Origin: Anaeramoeba flamelloides
Lineage: Eukaryota; Metamonada; Anaeramoebidae
Length of the DNA stretch: 64,000 nt
NCBI GenBank assembly: GCA_027625915.1
Contig: JANTQA010000015.1
Location: 7,159,001 to 7,223,000, forward strand
Direction: 5' to 3'
The position numbers and the translations under genes are program-made. Shown piece after piece: positions 59,101 through 64,000 of the stretch. The first letter of the stretch is position 1, and the number at the start of each line of letters is the position of its first letter. The notes beneath the pieces were generated by a model. The model was not told the DNA's origin. It made no database searches and saw only the letters and a program-made list of their open reading frames with translations.

Positions 59101-61908
59101 TTAAAAAACAACCCATCGATTTTATATTCAAGTACATTTGTTGAAATGGATGGTTATTAGTATGATCATAAAATTTGTAGGATATTTTACTTTTTAAATA
59201 AAAAAAAAAATGAAAAGAAAAAAAATTTTTTTCCACTAAAAAACAAACTCATTAGGTTTATAAAAGTTTTCGGTCTCTAAAAACTTTCAAGCACTTTAAA
59301 ACCCTCTCATATACTTTCTAACATTTTTTAAGGGGGGGGGCGTTGTAAAAGTCTAAAAGTTTTGTAAAATTTAAGGGATTTTTTGTAAAATGATTTCAAA
59401 AAAATTATTTTCTTATTAGTTATTTTTATTTTATCGTGATATTGTGGATTATCGCGATTTGTGATTTTTTGCGAAAAAGTAGTGCTAATCACGATTTTTA
59501 TATATATTATCACGAATTTATTTCCAATACCATGATAATACATGCTATCATCAAAACATCTAATATATAAACATACCTGTATTGTTTAATAACTTGAACT
59601 ACAATATAACCTGAAGCTCAAATCAATGTGTTCCTTAAAATTTAATTTGTATTTTTTTTTTTTTATATATTACTCTTCCATAAAAAAATTGTAAACCATG
59701 TTAACCTTTTTTTCACTGTTTTACTTTTTTCTCAAAATGGATGATTGTAAAATGTACTTAACAAAGGTTCTCATTTTCAAATATTACTCTTCATATTTTT
59801 CACTTGATCAATAAAATCCTCTAAAATTGAAATTATCTGGACTGGATTAAAACATATTTTTAATCTCTTAAAGTTAAATTCGCCTGGGTAGAAAAATCAT
59901 TCATCAAAAAGTCCAAAAAAAGAAAATTTTACTCATGTTTGGAATTAAATCTAAAATTTTGTTTATTGAATATATTTAAATTTTAGTTTTATTTGATGTT
60001 TTGAATTTTATTTTAATTCTGAGAATTAATCTATTTTTTTGACATGGTTTTAGTTTAATAATGAAGGGAAAAAAAAGTAACATAATATTTGAAAATGAGA
60101 ACTTTTGCTAAATCCATTTTACAATTAACCATTTGGAGAAAAAAAGTAAAACAATGAAAAAAAGTTTAACACAGTTTACAATTAGAAAACTCTAATAGAA
60201 CCTGAAAACAAAAAGTAAAATCAATAAAAAAGAAGAAATAAATTAACTTTCAAAGAGTAATTCATTAAATTATTTTCAATCAAATAATAAAAACAATATA
60301 AATCTTCTTTATTATCAAAATCTGATGAGGGTTTTTGGAGATCCTTAAAAATAAGTCAAATTTTTATACAATTTTTTAATAATTGATAAATCAAAGAAAA
60401 ACCACACCAAAAGATAGTATTAGAAAAACCGTTATTGAGTTAAATCCTTCATTTTGTCTTTATTTATTTATTTATTCTTTTATTAATTTTTACAATCCCT
60501 GAAATTGTAAAAAAAGATTATCTTATGTAGGGTTGGGTGTATTGACTTGTGATTTGGTTCTTATAGGAACGATCTTGTGCTTGATCTGGGTTTTGCTAGT
60601 GGTTCAAAAAGGCAATTTTTGACAATTTATTTTTTTTTTTTCCGAAATCTAAATTGAAGAGTGTAAGATCTTGGGATTGGTAGGTATTTAAGAATAAATT
60701 TATTTTTTTTTTTCCGAAATACGAATTGAAGAGTGTAAGACTAATACATCGGAAGATAAGTTTTAAAAATGTTTATTTGTAGGTTGTTGATTGTAATTTT
60801 TAATTAGGTTTGTTTTTATTTGGAGCTATTAAAAAAATATTTTTTTTCATTTAGTTAATTGACTAAAAAGTAAATCAAAATTTTCTTATACAACCCAAAA
60901 ATCAGAATTTATTCTTAAACACCTACCAATCCCAAGATCTTACACTCTTCAATTTAGATTTCGGAAAAAAAAAAAATAAATTGTCAAAAATTGCCTTTTT
61001 GAACCACTAGCAAAACCCAGACCAAGCACAAGATCGTTCCTCTAAGGAACCAAATTAACAAAACACCCCACCCTACATAAGATAATCTTTTTTTCAAATT
61101 TCAGGGATTGTAAACCTTAAATAATCTTACTTTTCATTTTCAATTCGGTTCGATTAATGTTCCCAATTATGAATCACTTTCAACTTTTGTTGCTGTCACT
61201 AAAAACTATTTTGCAATTTTTTTCCATTTGTCAGGTTTTTTGGAGTGGAGTGATTAAATTTTCTGATTTCTTTGATTCACATAGATTTTGATTTGTTAAA
61301 TGTTCTGAAAAACTAAAAAGAGATCGTAGAAATTTAGGTAATAATCCAAAATTTTGAGTTTCTGAAGTTTGTATGACTGACTCTAATTCCATTGCTTGTG
61401 TTTCTTATCAAAATATATCTTTTCTTTCAGAAGTGTTTGGGGTTTTTTTTTTAAGTGAAAAGAATGGGGTCTCAACAGTAGAAAATGAAAAACAAAAGAA
61501 AAAAAAAAAAGAAAGTTACTTACAAATCATCAAGACTGAAATAACAAAAAGACAAACAATTACAAACGAAAATAAATAATACAAAAGCAAAGCTCCACTA
61601 AAAAGGTTATTTCCTTGGGGGATTGCTACGTCTATAATTGTTTCTTCTTCATCAATTTGTTCTTTGATTTGTTTCTTGATCTGTTCTGGGAAATAATTTA
61701 AACGATCTTTGACTGTGACAAGTTTTTGAAAGTTTGAGTAGTGCGACAAGAATGCCTTCTTGTTCTTTTGTATTTTGAAATAAAGTAAAATCCAGTATAA
61801 AAATCCAATTAAACCAGAAAGTTCAACCAGACGAGAGATCGTCCAACGAAATTTTGGTGAAGACAACTGAGTGTGAATAATCTTTAAAAAATCCAATAAA
61901 AACTTCAT
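56126..61908 (-). CDS. Unrecognised membrane protein with two helices (2 exons)
   Basis: Exon 1 is 61524-61908 and exon 2 is 56126-56628; about 295 residues. The donor ATTT|GTAAGTAAC and acceptor CTTAG join in phase 1, creating a Tyr (VLMIY then NEMIPYFSPG). Two hydrophobic helices lie at about residues 30-47 (SGLIGFLYWILLYFKI) and 104-128 (ALLLYYLFSFVIVCLFVISVLM), separated by a charged loop (LNYFPEQIKKQIKEQIDEEE). After helix 2 comes a domain of alternating hydrophobic and polar residues (FIYVLTDKKALSY, HLFVWELQKCP, RFYGFLYLSK), then a Lys/Glu-rich end likely to be coiled. I do not recognise the family. The second half could be a small beta-rich domain facing the same side as the N-terminus. 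The join is supported only by phase, splice consensus and the absence of another partner exon, so it is less sure than the others. Confidence 0.6.
56790..57383 (+). mobile_element. Poly(A)-tailed retroposed copy with a coding-like 5' part
   Basis: Aligns in inverted orientation with 10319-10915 and ends in 19 A (57365-57383). Its first part is open to a TAA at 57055: it reads EEELQRKKIKWPLANTETLK, then a Lys-rich stretch (KGLKGFRPKRKKKLQQL) and ends INIHDRLSN. About 300 bases of T-rich 3' untranslated-like sequence follow. Two independent poly(A)-ended copies suggest retroposition of a LINE 3' end or of a cellular mRNA. The 5' limit is where similarity fades, so it is approximate. Confidence 0.65.
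57606..58200 (+). mobile_element. TTAA-family element, copy 6 (right end lost)
   Basis: Starts GGGTCGGGCCATTAC after TTAA (57602-57605). It keeps CAATCAAAAACTAATCAAGT, AGTGCCAAAGCGTGTCACTC and GAATTTTGTCA, then similarity ends before the usual right terminus. Confidence 0.65.
58340..59545. repeat. Inverted-repeat region with TATCGCGAT-type words
   Basis: The left part carries ATCACAAATCGCGATAAT and many GTGATAA words; the right part carries ATTATCGCGATTTGTGAT and TATCACGAATT in complement. The arms are imperfect and spaced over about 1.2 kb, suggesting an old foldback element. No coding sequence. Confidence 0.45.
60493..61110. mobile_element. TA-flanked foldback element with about 210-base arms
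   Basis: Starts CAATCCCTGAAATT after TA (60491-60492) and ends AATTTCAGGGATTG before TA (61111-61112). The arms match over more than 200 bases (for example CTTACACTCTTCAATTTAGA). The left arm contains a tandem duplication of about 72 bases (units beginning near 60625 and 60697). Non-coding. Confidence 0.8.
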
Positions 61909-64000
61909 TAGTTGATTTTGAAGAAAAATGAAACAATAGTTGATCTTTTTGAACTAAAGTTCAGGCTCTCTTTCTCCTCATTAGATGTTTCAAAGTTGCC
62001 CATATAGAAGTTTTGTTCATGATTGTAAGTACAGTTACTAACATTAAAATAATTTTAATGAATAGAGATTGATATTCATTATTTTCAGCTTTTTCTTTTT
62101 TTTTACTGTTTTTTTATATTAGATTTGTTCTTTCTAAAGTTAACTTTTTCTTGGCAAATTTTGAGAAGTCTTGCAAAATATTTAGCTTTAAAATGTAAAA
62201 GTAGAACAATCTGATTCAAATAATCTTTAGAAATATGGTAAAATGATAGGTGAAATTAGAATCCCAATTACTTTTACGTTGAAGGGATTTGAATTAAATT
62301 TATGATGGAAACTAACAATTAATAATAAGAAAATAGGGTATTGGTTGGAAAGATTTACAATGAAAAAGGAAATTCTAAAGATCAATGATTAAATGTATAA
62401 TTGTGGTGATAAATTTTTGATACAATTTTTGGATAAAAGTTTTATTCAGCTAAAAAACAAAAAACAACAATAAATTTTGAAAAAAATTCACTTCTTAATT
62501 TAATTTTCTTTTAATATAGATATATATATATAGTATTAGATTCAAAAATTTATTTTGAATTAGGTATCTATTGGTTACTAAATTAGATGATATATTATAA
62601 TATGATAAAAAAAATAAAAATTGAATCTTATCTTTTATTTGGAACAAGGGTGCCATGGTCTAAAGGGGGCTTATTTTGGATCATTTTAAACAGGGTTTTT
62701 AATTCAGATGTTTCTAAAAATGAGAAAAAGTGAAAATTAAAAAATAAAAATCAGTTTTTTTTTTTTTTGAAAAGTCAAAATAATTTTATCTTGCTTCTCT
62801 TTCGGTTTTTTTAATTTCTTAAATTAAAAAAAATGATTTATATATTTTCTTTTAATTTTTTAAATTAAATAAAAAATCCCTTGTTTTTTCCTTAATTTAA
62901 ACGAATTAAGTCAAATTTTTTATTTTACTTGATTCTTTTGAATTCTGAAAAAGCAACTTTATTTTTTTTGAGTTTTCTATTTATTTAGAAAATCAATAGA
63001 TTTTTGTTAGGTTTTTTTGAGTTTTTGAAATAAACCGAAAATTTATTAAAATTTTCTGTTTATTTTAAAAATTCAAAAAAAACAAGAGCACTTCAAAATA
63101 AAATAGAAAACCACAAAAAAACACAGAACACTTAATAAATAAAACAGTAAAACCTTAAGAAAACCCAGAACTAGACACTCTAATGTACTCAACAACACTT
63201 AGACAATTCCTAAATATTTGTTTAGAATTTTCAATAAAGAATCTTAAGGTTATTATCCTTTACTAATAAAAAGATCAATTGTGAATCTTTATTTTGATTT
63301 ATATCAAAGATATTATTTATTATTATTTTGGTAAATTTGGATTTATTGTTTAAATCAAAAATTTTGATTTATGTTATTGGGTTTAAAATACTTTAATTTT
63401 CAATAACTCTTTAATTAAAGTCAACTTTTGAATAGAGATATCAGAGAAAAATTTTTTTACCAACTCAAATCTTTTTTCAAGTGTTTTGTGTTTGTAATTT
63501 TTATTGTAAAAATCAAATTTAATGATAGTTGGTAAGTTGGAGGGGGGGGACAGGGGTATTATTCTGAATATTTTTTTATTATCTATGAAGATACCTGGAA
63601 ATTTGAATAACCTAAATCCAGGTATTACATCTTGAGAACTATTAAATTTGATCTTGTATAACTAGAAAATTCAGTTCAAGAAAAAAATATAATAAATTCT
63701 ATTGTTTAATATTTAGAATTAAATTGCAAATTTTATATATTGAATATAATTAATTTTTCTTTTGATTGTATAATGATTTAAAGTTTATATTGATTATAAT
63801 ACGAAATCTAGTTATTTGATTTTTTTTTTATTTCAAAATAAAAGAAATACTAAGTAAAAAAAAAAATTAAAAATGATATATTTTTCAAAATTTTTTCAAT
63901 TAAAATTTTTTTGATTTTTTTTTCTAGACAATTTGGCTGAATGATTCAAATAAAATTGATTAGTTTATTCGCACTTTAACTAAAATTTACAAATATTCTC
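61909..64000. other. Right end of window, no gene seen
   Basis: Upstream of the two-helix gene. It contains a (TA)n run near 62518-62533 and a repeat copy at 62950-63195. A G-run at 63542-63549 and other homopolymers occur; no coding signal on either strand. Confidence 0.65.
62950..63195. repeat. Inverted-repeat element (relative at 50820-51050)
   Basis: Directly alignable with 50820-51050 over AAAATCAATAGATTTTTGTTAGG, the shared GAAATAAACCGAAAATTTAT palindrome, and GAAAACCCAG near the right end. Confidence 0.6.

Larger units (their letters stand above)
56629..61523 (-). other. 4.9-kb intron of the two-helix protein gene
   Basis: GTAAGTAAC donor and CTTAG acceptor. It houses at least four repeats: a poly(A)-tailed copy (56790-57383), a TTAA element (57606-58200), an inverted-repeat region (58340-59545) and a TA-flanked foldback element (60493-61110). 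If the exon join is wrong, this is intergenic DNA. Confidence 0.6.

Overview
The window looks like nuclear DNA of a free-living amoeboid protist. It is extremely AT-rich outside genes, full of A/T homopolymers, and has spliceosomal GT-AG introns. The proteins are typical of large amoeboid eukaryotes: RCC1-BTB, DH-PH Rho exchange factors, a cAMP-receptor-like GPCR, B-box/filamin/SPRY proteins and asparagine- and threonine-rich low-complexity tracts. The combination resembles Anaeramoebae, with Amoebozoa as the alternative. This placement is inference from family content only.

Eight protein genes are supported. From left to right they are: (1) a SEL1L/HRD3-like ER-degradation adaptor, minus strand, 41-5488; (2) an RCC1-BTB protein, plus, 9849-15752; (3) a seven-helix cAMP-receptor-like GPCR, plus, 19082-20140; (4) a tandem DH-PH/DH-PH Rho exchange factor with an N-terminal array of RKGS motifs, minus, 26357-29860; (5) an LPA1/2-phosphoglycerate-kinase-like P-loop protein, plus, 34225-37743; (6) a protein with a PH domain at each end, plus, 42033-45932; (7) a B-box/coiled-coil/filamin/SPRY-like protein, minus, 49317-53800; (8) an unrecognised two-helix membrane protein, minus, 56126-61908. 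Coding sequence covers about 18 kb (28%).

Six genes were joined here from two exons each, using phase-compatible splice sites and protein logic. Each has exactly one intron, in its 5' half. Four introns are 2.4-4.9 kb, large for a protist, and they together with the intergenic gaps hold most of the repeats. The repeats include: six copies of a TTAA-flanked non-autonomous element of about 0.67 kb; several TA-flanked foldback/MITE families with long terminal inverted repeats; an 867-bp foldback element; a 0.6-kb dispersed direct-repeat family (three copies); and two poly(A)-tailed retroposed copies of a sequence with a coding-like end. No intact transposase, reverse transcriptase, rRNA, tRNA, CRISPR array or virus-like element was found.

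Several gene products belong to a broad signalling and cytoskeleton theme (GPCR, Rho exchange factor, PH proteins, RCC1-BTB, B-box protein), while SEL1L points to ER protein quality control. Nothing indicates an operon or a cluster with a shared function. The main points of interest are the mobile-element landscape, the long 5' introns and the unusual domain architectures.
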